The notes under the pieces are model-generated. The model ran no database searches. It was not told where the DNA came from and saw nothing but the letters and a program-made list of their open reading frames with translations. Position numbers and translations under genes: made by a program. This document shows positions 22,030 through 35,040 of a DNA stretch of 64,000 bases, one piece after another (positions within the stretch are counted from its first letter, which is position 1; every line of letters begins with the position of its first letter). Source of the DNA: Calamus simplicifolius (taxonomy: Eukaryota > Streptophyta > Magnoliopsida > Arecales > Arecaceae); NCBI GenBank assembly GCA_900491605.1, contig UESW01004820.1:117542-181541 (forward strand). The letters run 5' to 3'.

Positions 22030-25000
22030 ATGAGCGGGGCTCGCTCGTGAATGTATGCAAGGATAAAAGATGGCTTGCTTAATCCAGATTTTCTGAATGG
22101 ATTGGAAGAATTTATCGCATTTGCATGTAGCCAACCTGAATGGATGGATGGGCCTAGGATTAGGTGCTCATGCAACTATCACAGGTGTCAGAATAAAGCC
22201 TACAGAAATGTCGAAACTGTTAAGGTGCATTTATGTAAAAAGAGGTTTGTTCATGATTACGATGTTTGGTACTGTCATGGTGAACCAGAGAAAATTCCAG
22301 CAGTTGTTACAAGCCAACAAGTGTCAATTCCCATTGATGAACCATTTGTGAATCTAAACACATATGAAGAAATGGTGATGAATGCATCGGGTAATGAATT
22401 CAATCAGAATACATTTATGGAAGAACCAAATCCAGATGCACAGCAATTTTATGATATGTTGCGTGCTGCAAATCAAGAATTGTATCCTGTTGTGAGGGTC
22501 ATTCCCAGTTATCTACGGCTGCTCGGTTGTTGAATATTAAGGCAGAACATCGATTATCAGAAAAGGTGTTTAATTCTGTAGCTGGGTTAATCAAGAAATT
22601 TTGCCAAATGATAATGTTGTAGCAGACAGTTTTTACTCAATGAAGTTGTTGTGTGGGCTTGGGCTCCTGGTTAATAAGATCGATTGTTGCTTGAACAATT
22701 GTATGATATAGGGTGAAGACTCGGAGCTGAGATGGTGTAAGATTTGTGGGCAATCGAGGTACAAAAACGACGAAGGGGAGCTAGTACAAGTAGGAGGAAA
22801 AGTGTTCCTTACAAGAGGATGCATTACTTTCCTCTTACTCCATGCCTGCAGAGATTATACAGATCTGAGGCTACAGCTGCTGATATGAGATGGCACGCCG
22901 AACATGAATCTAAAGAGGATGAAATGTGGCATCCATCATATTCAAAGCTTAGAAGCATTTCAATGAAAATCATCCTGATTTCGCTGAAGATATAAGGAAT
23001 GTGAGATTAGGTCTTTGTACCGATGGCTTCCAACCATTTGGTCAAGCGGGGCAACAGTATTCATGTTAGCCTGTGATACTGACTGTATATAACCTTCCTC
23101 TATGTAAGTGTATGAAAGATACTACAATGTTTTTAACAGTTTTGGTTCCATGACCATCAAATCCAAAGGAAAAGATTGATGTCTTCTTGCAACCGTTGGT
23201 GGCCGAATTGAAAATGTTGTGGGAAACAGGAGTCAAGCCAATGACATTTCTATGAAATAGAATTTCATCATGAGAGTTGCTTTGATGTGGACAATAAATG
23301 ACTTCCCGGCATATGCAATGTTGTCTGGTTGGAGCACTGCTGACGTCTGGCATGCCCTCATTGCATGCATGATTTAGATGCATTTACATTGAAGAAGAGT
23401 GGTAAGCAGTCATGGTTTGATAATCATAGGAAGTTCTTGCCCCAAATCATCCTTACAGGCGTAACTTGATCGCCTTCCGGAAGAACAAAGCAGTCACAAA
23501 ATTCACCGAACTGGTTAGGTCCGGCACGAATATATTTGATACTATAGAGCATTTGGGGTTGAGGTATGCTTGGGAACCAGATGCAGATAGAATAAATGGC
23601 CATATATGTAAAGAACATAACTGGAAGAAGCGGAGTATATTTTGGGATTTGCCTTATTGGAGCACAAATCTCATCCGGCACAACTTGGATGTTATGCATA
23701 TCGAGAAAATTTTTTTTTGATAACATATTTAACATGGTGCTAAACATCCCGGGAAAAACAAAAGACACTGCAAAGTCAAGAGAAGAACTTAATCAGTATT
23801 GCAGAAGAGGTGATTTGAGGAGTCCCGACGGAACCTATCCTAAAGCCTGTTACACTCTTGATAGAAATTCACGAGAAGTTTTATGTAACTGGCTTAGAGG
23901 GTTAAAATTTCCAATGGTTATGCCTCAAATATCGGTAGGTGTGTGGACATGCATAAGCTCAAGTTGTTCGGCATGAAGAGTCACGACTGTCATGTTTTCA
24001 TGCAATGGTTATTGCCTATAGCTTTTCGTGAGTTGCTTCGGCAACATGTTTGGAAGGCATTGACAGAGCTCAGCTTGTTCTTCAAGGAGTTGTCTGCCAC
24101 AGTCATTACTTCTGCATCCATGGCAAGGCTTGAGGAGGAAATTTCAATTATTTTATGCAAGCTAGAGCGAATATTTCTCCCAGTTTTTTTGACTCAATAG
24201 AGCATTTACCGGTTCACTTGCCATACGAAGCGAGCATAGCTAGTCCGTGCAGTATTGCTGGATGTATCCTTTCGAGAGGTAAATATATACATCATTTAGA
24301 CATATTGACATTTCAAATATTATTTCATTGCAGAAAATTGGTTAATTTTTTGTCTCAACTTTACATATAGGTACCTTAAGAAGTTAAAAAATAATGTGCA
24401 TAATAAGGCAAGGGTTGAAGGTTCTATATGCAATGCACACTTGGTCGAAGAAGTTTCAGCTTTTACCTCACATTACTTTGACGGTCACATTCACACGAGC
24501 AGCCAAAATCTTGGTCGTAACGATGACGTATGTGTGGAAGAAGGAGAACCTAATGACGGTAGAATATCAATTTTTAAAGGTATCGGCCGTTCATTTGGGG
24601 GACAGAAATCAAGAAATCTTAGCGATATGGAGTATAATGCAGCACATTATTATATCCTAATGAACTGTAGAGAAGTCGATCCATATATTGAGTAAGTGTA
24701 TACTTCAATGCTTACTTGGAGTTTCTAATTTAAATTACAATATACCATAATATTTAATTGCTAACATAAGTTTTAATCCTTATCATCCCATAAGGATGTA
24801 TTGTGATAGACAACGACAGATGAATCCCGACATCAGTCAAGTTGCAATTGGACAGAAGTTAGAAACGAAGTTCGCTTACTGGTTTTATGAATTTGTGAGT
24901 AGTATCACTCAATCAATTTCAATAATGGCTTTAATTTTTTAAATTGGTTGTGAATAGCTTATTAATTTATAGGTAAACGGTCCATGGTCCCCAACCGACA

Positions 25001-25700
25001 ATATTTTCATTAAATGTCTATCGCAATGGCCATTGAAGACCGTAACAACCTCTACTGGCTATTTTGTTAATGGGTACAAATTTCAGATTGAACGATTAGC
25101 AGCTTCAAGAGGCACACAGAACTGGGGCGTGTGTGTTAAAGGAGAAAGTGTTGGAGCAAATATGCAGGATTATTATGGAAAGTTAGTAGAGGTGGTTGAA
25201 GTTGAATATCCCGGTTGGCCTATGAAACGAACTGTATTGTTTCGTTGCGATTGGTTCGATCCGACAGTTCCTGTGGGCAAAAGGGTTCATAACAACTACA
25301 ATTTGGTTGAAGTGAACCATCGACGAAGATTGCAGAAATATGACCCATTCATCCTTGCATCCCAAGCTCAGCAAGTGTTTTACTGTGGATATCCAAGTTT
25401 GCGCAATGACAAGTGAGATTGGTGGGCTGTTTCTAAAATCGTCCCACGTTCAACAATCTTATTAGAGGAGAGTTCATCAAGTCAATCAGCCGAGCGCCCT
25501 GCATTTCAAGAGGATGAGATGGAAATGCATGCAATTGAGGATGACACAAGGGCTCCTGAAACATCACTTAGAGATCCAAATGGTGATGCCCAAGAAATTA
25601 CGGATGCAAATGTTCGGTTTCCTTCCGATGATAATGAAACTGAATCGCAGTCCGATACGGCATCAGATGTTGAACCACATTTCACGAAACAAATGACACC
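22030..25700 (+). pseudogene. TNP2-like transposase of the CACTA element, broken
   Basis: The likely ATG is at 22030; codon 7 is TGA and is followed at once by an in-frame ATG at 22051. Residues from there (LLNPDFLNGLEEFIAFACSQ) through RCSCNYHRCQNKAYRN and YDVWYCHGEPEK are the N-terminal transposase-associated domain with its Cys-rich motif. At about 22720-23780 come TNP2 core blocks (WCKICGQSRYKNDEGE, YFPLTPCLQRLYRSEAT, DMRWHAEHE, LCTDGFQPFG, WTINDFPAYAMLSGWST) in shifting frames, then DLPYWSTNLIRHNLDVMHIEK. 23900-24695 carries the DUF4218-like domain (FRELLRQHVWKALTELSLFFK, HNKARVEGSI), and 24973-25416 a DUF4216-like domain (NWGVCVKGESVGANMQDYYG, VLFRCDWFDP). Splice sites are visible at 24279/24370, 24692/24794 and 24895/24972. 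Many frameshifts make it inactive. It cut and joined the element ends in life. Confidence 0.9.
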
Positions 25701-25810
25701 GATTAAACATAGAGTTTTTTTTAAAATTCAACTTTATTTTATAAGTGTTAAATTTTGCATAGTCAATCATTAATCGTAATTTAATTGCATGAATCTTTAG
25801 TATTTTTAGT

Positions 25811-27344
25811 ATGACGGGCAGAGGTAGATCTACCGATGACATACGGAGTGAGTAGGGACGTAGCCCTACTGCATCAGATCACATGAGCTTTGGAGATGGA
25901 GAGTTCGGATCTCCACACATCGCACAGCCTTCGATCTCTCCAGCAGTCGGCGATGATCCTGCATTGGTATTACCATCCAGCCGATCGGCGCATACCTCCG
26001 AGAGTTCTTCCACCATCGGCCGCACCGTACTTCGACTTGATGCTCATGGGCTGTAAGTATATACTAATTAAAAATATATGTTTATATTTTTAAGTCAATT
26101 ACTTATAAACATGCATTTTTTAATAGATTTTTTGAGCAGCATCATGTATCCAGTCACATTAGCGCCATATTTCAGAGGCGTGCAGATCCCAGTGGCTACA
26201 ATTGGCGCCACGTATCTCTAGCCACGAGGGAGTTTTATTTTTTGAGTTTCAGGTAAACTTATTAAATATAATTTATCACTGATATAAAATTTCTTAATCT
26301 TAATAAATTCTGAAACTAACTATTTATTTTAATACAGAAAAAGTTTACGTGGGACCCTGCCAGCCATGATGCCATTAGGGCAGCATCGTTGGAGGTTATC
26401 GGGTCAACATCCTGCGCATGTGCCAGAGGGTATTTGGCACGAGTGGTAGCAGGCCTGGCAGTCCGATGGCTGGTGCAGGAGGTCCGCATCAGCCAGCACG
26501 AACCGTCGATCCGAGAAGGATGGTCCTGGCACGGGTCTCTCCTGCCATACTTCGGCTCTATTTTGATTCAGGAGCACAGACGCTGTATGGTAAGCAAACA
26601 TAAATAATTTAATTAATCATTTAGTTATTTACAAATATTTATATTAATATCAAATTTTTTATTGTTATAGTCTGAGCAGGAGGGCGGAGATCCTAGTGAG
26701 TTTCATCTATTCAGGGCGACACACACCAGGAGGGACGGTTCCTGGGTCGACACATGATCATGGGAGGTTGCGGTAAGAAATTAGCTTTATGTAGTATCTG
26801 TTTAATTTCAAAAATTTTATTTCAAAAATTTATTAACTCATTTATTGTTGATTTTATAATTCAAAGACACAAGTCGAGGAGCTTTGCTCCCAGGCATCGC
26901 AGGTCGACTCCACTGATGGGGAGACACCCGTCGAACTCTCAGCAGAGGAGAGTCGGCGTATATTTTTGGAGGCTATTGGTGCCCGGCCACAAGACCGCAG
27001 GGTCTATGGTCTGGGCACTAGAGCTTCCTCATATTTTCTCCATCAGGCCTCCAGCTCACGATTTTCTAGTGATATTCCTGCCGAGCATTTAGACAACATT
27101 CGGAGATCTATTGTGGAGGAGGTTTGGCAGGACGTTCGTCAGGAGGTCGAGCGAGTTCGAGCAGCGTATGCGAGGCCAGGATCAGGAGCTTGCAGACGTG
27201 CGAGATCAGATGCATCATTTGCAGGATATGGTTAGCGCTTGTCGCAGGGTCTCCAGCCTCTACGTGATCGCTCAGATTCTTGATGTATTTTTTTTATATG
27301 TTGTATATGAAAACTTTAAAATTTTAATATATGAATTATTTTGA
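25811..27344 (+). pseudogene. TNPA-like second gene of the CACTA element, broken
   Basis: It starts ATG ACG GGC AGA (MTGRGRSTDD), with a stop a few codons later. A Ser/Pro/Ala-rich N-terminus (to 26052) is followed by a donor GTAAGT (26053), an exon 26127-26252, and an exon from 26338 with KKFTWDP and, in another frame, Trp-rich and NRRSEKDGPGTG-like sequence matching the plant-transposase (En/Spm second ORF) pattern. A donor GTAAGC at 26590 leads to an exon from 26671 (SEQEGGDPSEFHLFRATHT, RRDGSWVDT). Later come VYGLGTRASSYF (about 27004) and a C-terminal coiled coil (EVWQDVRQEVERVRAAY, then RDQELADVRDQMHHLQDM in a shifted frame). TNPA-type proteins bind the subterminal repeats. Intron borders are inferred. 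Confidence 0.8.
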
Positions 27345-27459
27345 AATTGAATGATTATTGTTTGGATCAATATGAGTGAAGAATGTTTCTATCAATATTT
27401 AAATGTAACAAATTGTATTAACCATTTTAATTTTTAATATTTTATTTTTAAAAAAATTA

Positions 27460-28001
27460 ATTAGCGATGCATTAGCGACTGAAATTGCATCGCTAATATT
27501 TTTAAAATATTATTATTAAATATTACGATGCAATGACCTGGCATCGTAATAATTTAAAAAATTAATAGCGACGCATTAGCGACTCAAATTGCATCGCTAT
27601 TATCTCTAAAATATTATTATTAAATATTGCGATGCAATGACCTTGCGTCGCAATTTTTAAAAAAATTTCTTAGCGACGCATTAGCGACTCAAATATTATT
27701 ATTAAATATTGTGACATAACTAAATGCGTCGCAATATTGCGACGCAATTGAATGTGTTGCAATATTTAATAATAATTTTAAAATATTAAAAATTAGTTTT
27801 AAATTTAGCGACGCATTTGGATGTGTCGCAATATTGCGACTCATTGTTGCGTCGCAGAGAGTCGCAATATTACGACGCAATTGCGATAAATTTATATTGC
27901 GACGAACATCAGAGCGACGCCGTCATTACGTTGCAATGGCATGTTTAGCAACGTAATTGCGACGCATTTGGGTGTCGCAATATTTTTTTCCCCTTATAGT
28001 G
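27460..28001. repeat. Right subterminal repeats and right tip of CACTA element
   Basis: Units of about 120 bp alternate AGCGACGCATTAGCGACTCAAATTGCATCGCT with ATTGCGATGCAATGACCTTGCGTCGCAAT-like palindromes and the spacer AAAATATTATTATTAAATATT. They close with TTTTTTTCCCCTTATAGTG. The TAGTG at 27997-28001 is the CACTA signature in inverse. The next three bases, TTT, would be the target duplication, but it cannot be verified without the left tip. Confidence 0.85.
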
Positions 28002-28713
28002 TTTATCCATAAGTACCATTGATTCTATAATGAATAATATTTTATGATCCAATCATAAATTGAGCACTCTATTATTCAAGTCCTGAATCAAACCGTCCAT
28101 TTGATTTCTTTACGAAGGAATGGATTTTATCTTGTATATTAATATTTCCGGCTACTTATGTTATTATATTTCTAATATACCAAGAATTTGACACTATGTT
28201 TTTGTGTCATTACTCGGCATGTCAAAAATATAATACAATAAATAGGAGTTTAGTAATTATTCAGAATTAAGATTGATACATATATGACCATCATTGGTTA
28301 ATTTTGAATGCTCTATTTTAACAACAGAATTTATTAGATATTCATAATTAATCGTGTTCCAGTCCTATATAATCAAATTATATAAAGCGCTTTCATTCCA
28401 ATAATCTCATTATCAACAATCCGGATAAGATCGTTTATTCAGAATGTAATGAACCGCGCTAGTAATTTTAAATTAAAGATCCCGATTGCAACTTTAATTT
28501 ATAATTACGGACAAATTTAGATTATTTTACTTTAAATATTATCCTCTGTATATAACACTTATATACAATATTTAAAGTCACATTTAAATAATCCAGGGAT
28601 TTTTGATATTTATAAAGCATCAAAATATGCATGCAAGTATAATATTAAAAAAAAATTTAAATTATTCAGCAAAATAATAAATGTCATTTGTTTATGGGCA
28701 CATATCCCAACAA
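28002..28713 (-). mobile_element. Copia LTR fragment interrupted by the CACTA element
   Basis: On the minus strand the piece starts TGTTGGGATATGTGCCC at 28713 and runs until the CACTA tip. TG start and AT-rich content fit an LTR. It sits directly next to the gag-protease piece but lacks a clear polypurine tract, and its start differs from that element's other LTR (TGTTGGGTAATGGGCC at 31201). Its far end is lost. Confidence 0.45.
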
Positions 28714-30050
28714 TAAACAAGAAGAGTCAACCATATAAGCAAAAGAAGAAGCTTTATTCATTTCAAGGTTTATGTGTACATTCATTACATTTACCTTGAA
28801 TAATCCATTATTAAGTAATCCCTTCTAATAAACCCTTCCCTTAGTGAGTATAAATTTGTCAGACTCAAATACCATCCTAAAGCCATATTTGCTTAGGAAG
28901 GAGCCTGATATAAGATTCTTTCGGATATCAGGGATATGTAGCACAACATTTAGTAGAAGCTCCTTGCCAGATGTCATCTTCAAAATAATGCGGCCAAGTC
29001 CTATCTTGGATGTAGCGGAGTTACCCATGAGCAGATTTTTACCATTGATAGGAGTATATGATGAGAACATACTTTTATCAGAGCAGACATATCTGGTAGC
29101 TCTAGTGTCGATATACCACTCATTAGCTTTGTCAACCATGTTTGCTTCAAACACAACAGCTGTCAGCATCATCTCGGATACTTCTTCGAATAGGGTTTCA
29201 GTAATATTGACCTCTTTCTTTTCTTTCTACTTGAAATGATAGTCCTTGGATTTGTGTCCTTGCTTTCCATAGACAAAGCACTTTCCCTTAAACTTATATT
29301 TCTTTGGATTGCCCTTCTTCTATTTAAAGCCTTCGTCTGGAAACTTGCATTTTTTCTTTCCTTCTATGAAGTTAGCCTTAGGCTCAGCAGGTTGTCCTCC
29401 TGTCTTCTTGTCTTGGCTTTTATTGTCTTCCTGATCCTCAGGCGAACAATTAGATTTTCAAGTCCCATCTCCTTTCGCTTATGCTTTAGGTAGTTCTTGA
29501 AGTCTTTCCATAATGGTGGTAGCTTCTCTATGATGGCAACTACCTGGAATGACTCACTGAGAGATATTTTCTCTGCATGTATCTCATGCAGGATGATCTG
29601 GAGCTCTTGGACTTGCTCCATAATTGTTTTGTGGTCAACCATTTTGTACTCTAAAAACCTTCCAACTATAAACTTCTTATGTCCAGCATCCTCTGTCTTA
29701 TACTTTTTATCCAGGGATGCCCATAATTTCTTGGTAGTAGCAATACTGCTGTACACATTGTACATGGTATTATCCAGACCATTGAGGATATAGTTCTTGC
29801 AAAGAAAGTCTAATGCTTCCATGCTTCCACCATCAATCACTTACTTGTTGGTCTCTCCTTCCTTCAAGACTGGTGGATCTTCATTCAGTACTCTGACCAG
29901 ATTCAGAGTTGTGAAGTAGAACAGCATCTTCTGTTGTCACCTTTTGAAGTCAGTGCTGGAGAACTTCTCTGGTTTCTCAGTTTGAATGGATGTAGTCATT
30001 GTAGCATTTACAGCAGCACTTCCATGATAGCAGTAAATTGTTTAAGATTG
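28714..30050 (-). pseudogene. Copia gag and protease start, pol missing
   Basis: Gag begins MTTSIQTEKPEKFSSTDF at 29999. It has TGA in place of a conserved Trp at 29937-29939 and another stop at about 29841. Middle blocks MYNVYSSIATTKKLWASLDKK, FLEYKMVDHKTIMEQVQE and LPPLWKDFKNYLKHKRKEM (29530-29760) are the UBN2-type copia gag domain. The zinc knuckle reads CFVYGKQGHKSKDYH (about 29240-29285), with the second and last Cys replaced by Tyr. A protease-like part ([14 protein letters not shown], 29085 region) follows with the Asp-Thr-Gly altered to DTR. Integrase, RT and RNase H are absent; sequence stops at 28825. It cannot be functional. Confidence 0.8.
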
Positions 30051-30059
30051 TGGCGAAAA

Positions 30060-31201
30060 TTGTGACTATCTAATTGATAAGACTGAGTCTAGAGTTACAT
30101 TCTATATCCTTAAGATAATTTTCCCATAATGATGCTTACGGTCTGTATGATGATTGTCTCTTAGGATACAACTCTTCTTTTTGATAAAAGCAGCACTACA
30201 ATTTACTAAAAATATTGAACCAAGAATGCGTCTCTCTTTTTAATGCATTATAGCTATACTTCCTAAGGAGAGTATGCAAATGCCTAAGAGAGGAAAGAAT
30301 TGGATTGAATTTGGATTCAATTTGGAATTAATGAAATGCAAGGGTCTAAGGTCCTATTATAGGTTTTAGGTGCCTTTTGGATACATCCATTCGGGTTTAA
30401 TCCGATCTAAATTGGTTAATCAGATTTGATCAAAGGAGCCTTTGATACACCGATTCACCCCATGATCTGATGATCAGCCGATCAGATAAGCTAATCCATG
30501 TCCCGATATGCTGTTTCACCATCATGATCTGATGATCATATTATCAAATAGGTGGTTGCATGGTTTTGATACGCTGTTTCAAGATCGGAATGTTGACTTA
30601 TCATAACGGCTTGATCGGAGCGATGCCTTATCGTGGATGGGCGCCTATCACTAACGGTTCACTAGTGGTCGATAGTTGATCGGTCAGCGATCATGTGTGC
30701 CGTTGGATCGACACTGCCATGATCGCGATCATGATTGATCACCATATCTCAGTGTTCGATCTTGACCCTTCATCCGATCGATCAATGATCAGTCTAATCC
30801 TGATCCGATGATCAACGATCAATTGATCTTAGCCTCTTATCTTAATCTGATAGTCTCCATCATCGGATCCTAATGATCAAGAAAAAATTTAAAGCTCCTC
30901 AAGCTCCTCGCAATGAGTCGGATCCTGCGAAGTGCAAAATGCGCCTACAAAGTACCCATTGCGCCCTTCTCACACGCGCGTGCGCGGGGGTGATGCTATA
31001 CATCATCCTTAAGCTCTCCACTTATGGTGAGCCTAAGAAACTTAAGCGTAAAGAAAGTGGTTTCCATATAAGTGAATTTCTTTTTTAAATTTTTGATGTG
31101 GGACTAAATGTCCTCTCAATTTTTTATTCACACACATAAGGAAGTAATGGGCTTTCAAGGCCCATTAGGGTATTCAAGGCCTTTTGGCCCATTACCCAAC
31201 A
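30060..31201 (-). mobile_element. 5' LTR of the gag-only copia
   Basis: The minus strand begins TGTTGGGTAATGGGCC at 31201 and continues with TTGAGAGGACATTTAGTCCC and an acid GC-rich part, typical of copia LTRs. The inner end near 30060 is approximate, because I could not find a clean primer-binding site in front of the gag start. The inner part (30440-30870) is rich in GATC words. Confidence 0.55.
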
Positions 31202-32485
31202 GTGAGGTCAAGGGACTACATACACATTCATCGGTACATGTAGCCTTATGCATTGCATTTTAAAACAGTGAGCAAAAACAATCTGGCCTAGCACAGACCA
31301 GCATTGAAACTTTGTTTTGTTATGTTGGAGTCAAATAGTAGTCTAGTTTGTATTGTGAACTCAATTTTCTAGTTAGAAATTATTGAAGAAATCATATTTT
31401 ATACTATCTTACTTTAAAAAGATTATTATGCATATGATTAACTTACATATAATATTTATTTGCATTTGATTATAATTATCATACTCCCTTCTTGTTATTT
31501 GCAAAAATCCTACGAAACCTTCAAATGGTATTATTGCTAGTTTTTTAGCTGTTAGTTATAGCTTAATTATCCTCCCTCATGAGTTATTATATTGCTTTGT
31601 CAATTTCATGTGATTTTTTGGTTTAGTTCAACATACGGAAAATCAAGGAGTGCGATGCATTAATTATTTGCCAATATTTAGTTAGGCTGGCCCATTAAGA
31701 AAGATATTATTATGGGTAATTTAAATGAGCATAAGAAAAGATTAACTTATTTTTTCATATACGAACATATCATTATAGATGTCTACCATGTTAAAGATTT
31801 GGGCCTTCAATTGACTTTACTATCACCCTTTTTACTTTGATACTTTCTAAAAAGATTGGATTTCATATTTTAAATTTAGCTCTCTGATGCTTAGCAATCA
31901 ATTGTGCATGTTTCAATCAATTGCATGTTTAATGCCATTAAATGTGACTAAGATAAGCTTGATTTGCTATATTAGCAATTTTAATCCAAATCTAGCAATA
32001 AAGCAACATTGTTTAGGTACTTCAGTCTGACAAGTATAATATTTACTGGAAGTTGTAGTCAGACTGCTATATGCTCTTTCTACTTGTGGTATATCTTTGT
32101 ATTGTAGCATGTGAACTGATATTACTTGCTTCAGGTCATATTTACGAACACCATAAATTATAAGGAATATATAACAACACCATGCTGTTAAGCCTGAAAA
32201 ACCAGTATGTAGGAAAAGAACATGGAACGATGCTTGCTTATCATATTTTATGCTACAAGTGATCCTTGGACTACGATTTCACATAGCTAAGCAATGATGT
32301 TCTTGGACATTTACATGATGTTGTGCTAGTTATGGCAGAAAGTAAACTAGCAGCATTTCATTAGTTTGATTTGTTAGTACTTACAGCTATATTTGCATAA
32401 TTTACTACATGATGCTTTTGAATATTACATGGATGATGATAATTTATCTGCATTTTATGTAATTATCATTCTTTAATAGTTTGAA
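31202..32485. other. Stretch between gag-only copia and copy B
   Basis: AT-rich, no gene, repeat ends or RNA seen. It leads without a visible landmark into the start of copy B homology at 32486. Because copy A's homology begins at window position 1, this stretch could also have a partner upstream of the window. Confidence 0.5.
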
Positions 32486-33716
32486 TAAGGCTTATTCTTT
32501 ATGGCTATGATGGTCCATTTTAGAAGCAAGCACATTACTGTTCAAAATGTATCTTTATTTAATTCTTTTATTTGAGGTCTTAGTCTAAAAAATAATGTTA
32601 TCTCCTTGAAATTTGTCAAGTCTAAGAAAAATTTGGTGAATCAATCAACCAAGAAATTATTTAGGAGTGGAATCCTAGATTCATTGAGAAGGATGGAGCT
32701 TAAGCCCATTATTTGGTCACCAACAGTGGATACCCAACCTCTGTGGTTGGAGAAACCATGAAAGAGGTTCATGTAGTAGAAACAAAACTGATTGAGTGAT
32801 TTGTTAGAGCATAATTTTTAAAAAAATTCATCCCATCCTATCATGAGTGCTCTTATAAAGTGACAGTAAATTTGTGTAAGATTGAGTTATATTCTTAATG
32901 GATCCGATGTAGGTTATCTATAGGGTATTAGTCACAAATACTTGGAGGATTCACCTATATGAGAATCATCATATTAGGCCGTGACTAAAGGTTTGGGCTA
33001 ACCTTAAAATTCTCATGAAAAATTAAGGTACTAAGCACAAGGCCTTTAATATGCGCTGACCACTTAAACTCAATTGATCCATACTGTGTGTGTGATTAGA
33101 AGTCTGAGTCAAGGACCTAGTTCAAGATTTAATCTACCATGGTTCCTTCAGATGTATACAATTAATACTAAGTGGGTTCAAGTTCATAGGACACCTCACC
33201 TATTATGCAGTATAAGATGCCCTAAAATCTTTGTTATGTTGATTTTATTTTTTTTTATTTTAAAACTTTTGTGAAGGATTGTTAGTAAAAAGTTAAAAAA
33301 ATGGAACACCACGAGCGGAATGCTAGCGGACGTTCACTGGACTCACGCAAGCATTCGCTCGAGTGAGTGGCGCAACGCTCTCGCGAGTGTTGCATGAATG
33401 TTCGTGGTGAGCGTTCCGCGAACGCTCATTCATGGTGTTAAAGAAAAAAACTCTTTCTCACTCACTCTCTTGCTCAATCTCTCCCAGAATGTCTCACGTT
33501 CTTTGCCTCTCACTCCATCATTTTGATGCCATTCGGCGTCAGTCTGTCTGTGAAGGGAAAAGGGCAGCATCTATTACCAGTATAGAGCATCATTGGCTAT
33601 CGGCCTTCACATCCTGATCACCTCTTGGCAAGATGGAGGCAGCCGAGAGAGAAAGGAGAGAAAGAGAAAGGGCTGCATTGGAGTCCTGAAGAAATAGAGC
33701 TCTCTCAACTCATTTC
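32486..33716 (+). mobile_element. Copia pol tail and truncated LTR (copy B)
   Basis: The pol tail (VISLKFVKSKKNLV near 32598) is followed by the LTR from 32802 (TGTTAGAGCATAA). It matches 1-1250 until the N, where the LTR stops. The 17-bp palindrome of the GC patch is kept at 33410-33426. Confidence 0.6.
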
Positions 33717-33717
33717 N
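33717..33717. other. Single ambiguous base N, loss of A/B homology
   Basis: The only N in the window. Left of it copy B follows copy A position for position; right of it 33718-34357 has no counterpart in copy A. This is the expected look of a contig join or unresolved base at a breakpoint. Confidence 0.9.
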
Positions 33718-34357
33718 TTAAAAATTTTAAGTATCTACATATCATACCAAATCAAACTAATTCCCAATATATATCAAATATAAACATCAACATCGAATTA
33801 AAATATCCATAAAATGTAAAAAATATCCATAACCGAACTAATAACCTAACCACAAACAAATTTGATCCAAATTTTCTTAGTTGTATTAAATAAAAAGATA
33901 TATAAAATATTTATTGATAGATCAAATACTAAAAATCTGTAAAAGAGATGGCAGATAACTTATAAATAGGGTCACAACCAAGAAATCAACCTCTGAAACG
34001 AAAAACAAGTTCGAAAGGGATGGGTTCCAAGGTTCTATACACATAATCAATTCTATGAGCATTCAGAACTGAACTAATTTGACCCAATCAGATTGTATTG
34101 GTTTTAGTTTTTGAATTATCCTATTCCATCGCTCACCTCTAATCTCATAGAAGTGATATGTGCCAAAGTATTTGAACAATTTTATCTTTATATTTATCAA
34201 TCCCTCCTTCTATATTATAATAATATAATATATTATTTATAATATATAATATATTATATTATAATATATTATTATATAATATTAATATATAATAAGTATA
34301 TTACTATATTATCTATTATATTATCAATAATTTATTATTATTTATATAATAATATAA
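33718..34357. other. B-specific stretch
   Basis: AT-rich sequence not found in copy A (which has 1251-2985 instead). No coding signal. Homology to A resumes at the AT-rich block near 34358. Confidence 0.6.
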
Positions 34358-35040
34358 TATTAGTCAATTATATATATTCTAATATTAATAATAATATACT
34401 ATTACTTATATATTACCATGATATCATAGCTATATATTATTGTTTTTATTTACTATATATAAAATGTAATTTATATGATACATAATATATATTATATATA
34501 TATAATATAATAAAATTATAAGATTGTATATTATAATATATTACATATTATAAGGTTGTAATGTTATAATAACATAATATTAATATATATTATTATTTAT
34601 ATTACTATACTAATATCAATTATATTGTATCTATTATTATTATTATTAATTATTAATTTTATATTGTTTATAATATAATATATTTATTATGTTATTATAA
34701 TATTATTTTTATAATATTATAATATCATATAATTCTATTATTTTTTGTTATTTTCAAAGATATTATTTATAATAAAACAATGAATAGAAAATATTTTTTT
34801 CACCTACCATTTTTTAGAGATCAAAAATAAAAATAAAAAATATTTATAATTATATATTAATAATATTTATTATTACATTTCTTAAAAGTTATCTTAGGTT
34901 CCCTCCTAAAAAGCTATTTTTAAAAATAAAAGTCAAAATAGTGTAACCAAACATTTTTAACAATAAACTTTATTTTTATTATATTAATAATTATAATTAT
35001 TAATAATCATATATGCAATATATAGTTAATATTAATATAA
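34190..35040. repeat. Very AT-rich low-complexity block (copy B)
   Basis: Counterpart of 2690-3680, with several indels relative to it. Confidence 0.75.

Larger units (their letters stand above)
18110..28001 (+). mobile_element. En/Spm (CACTA) element, left end missing
   Basis: It carries a TNP2-like transposase followed by a TNPA-like gene, both on the + strand, between two blocks of palindromic subterminal repeats (18125-19365 and 27460-27990). The right end reads CCCCTTATAGTG, finishing in the diagnostic TAGTG at 27997-28001. The expected left tip CACTATAAGGGG is not present, so the left end was lost or lies in a diverged form near 18110. Both genes are broken. Length is about 9.9 kb, in the usual range for autonomous CACTA elements. 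Confidence 0.85.
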
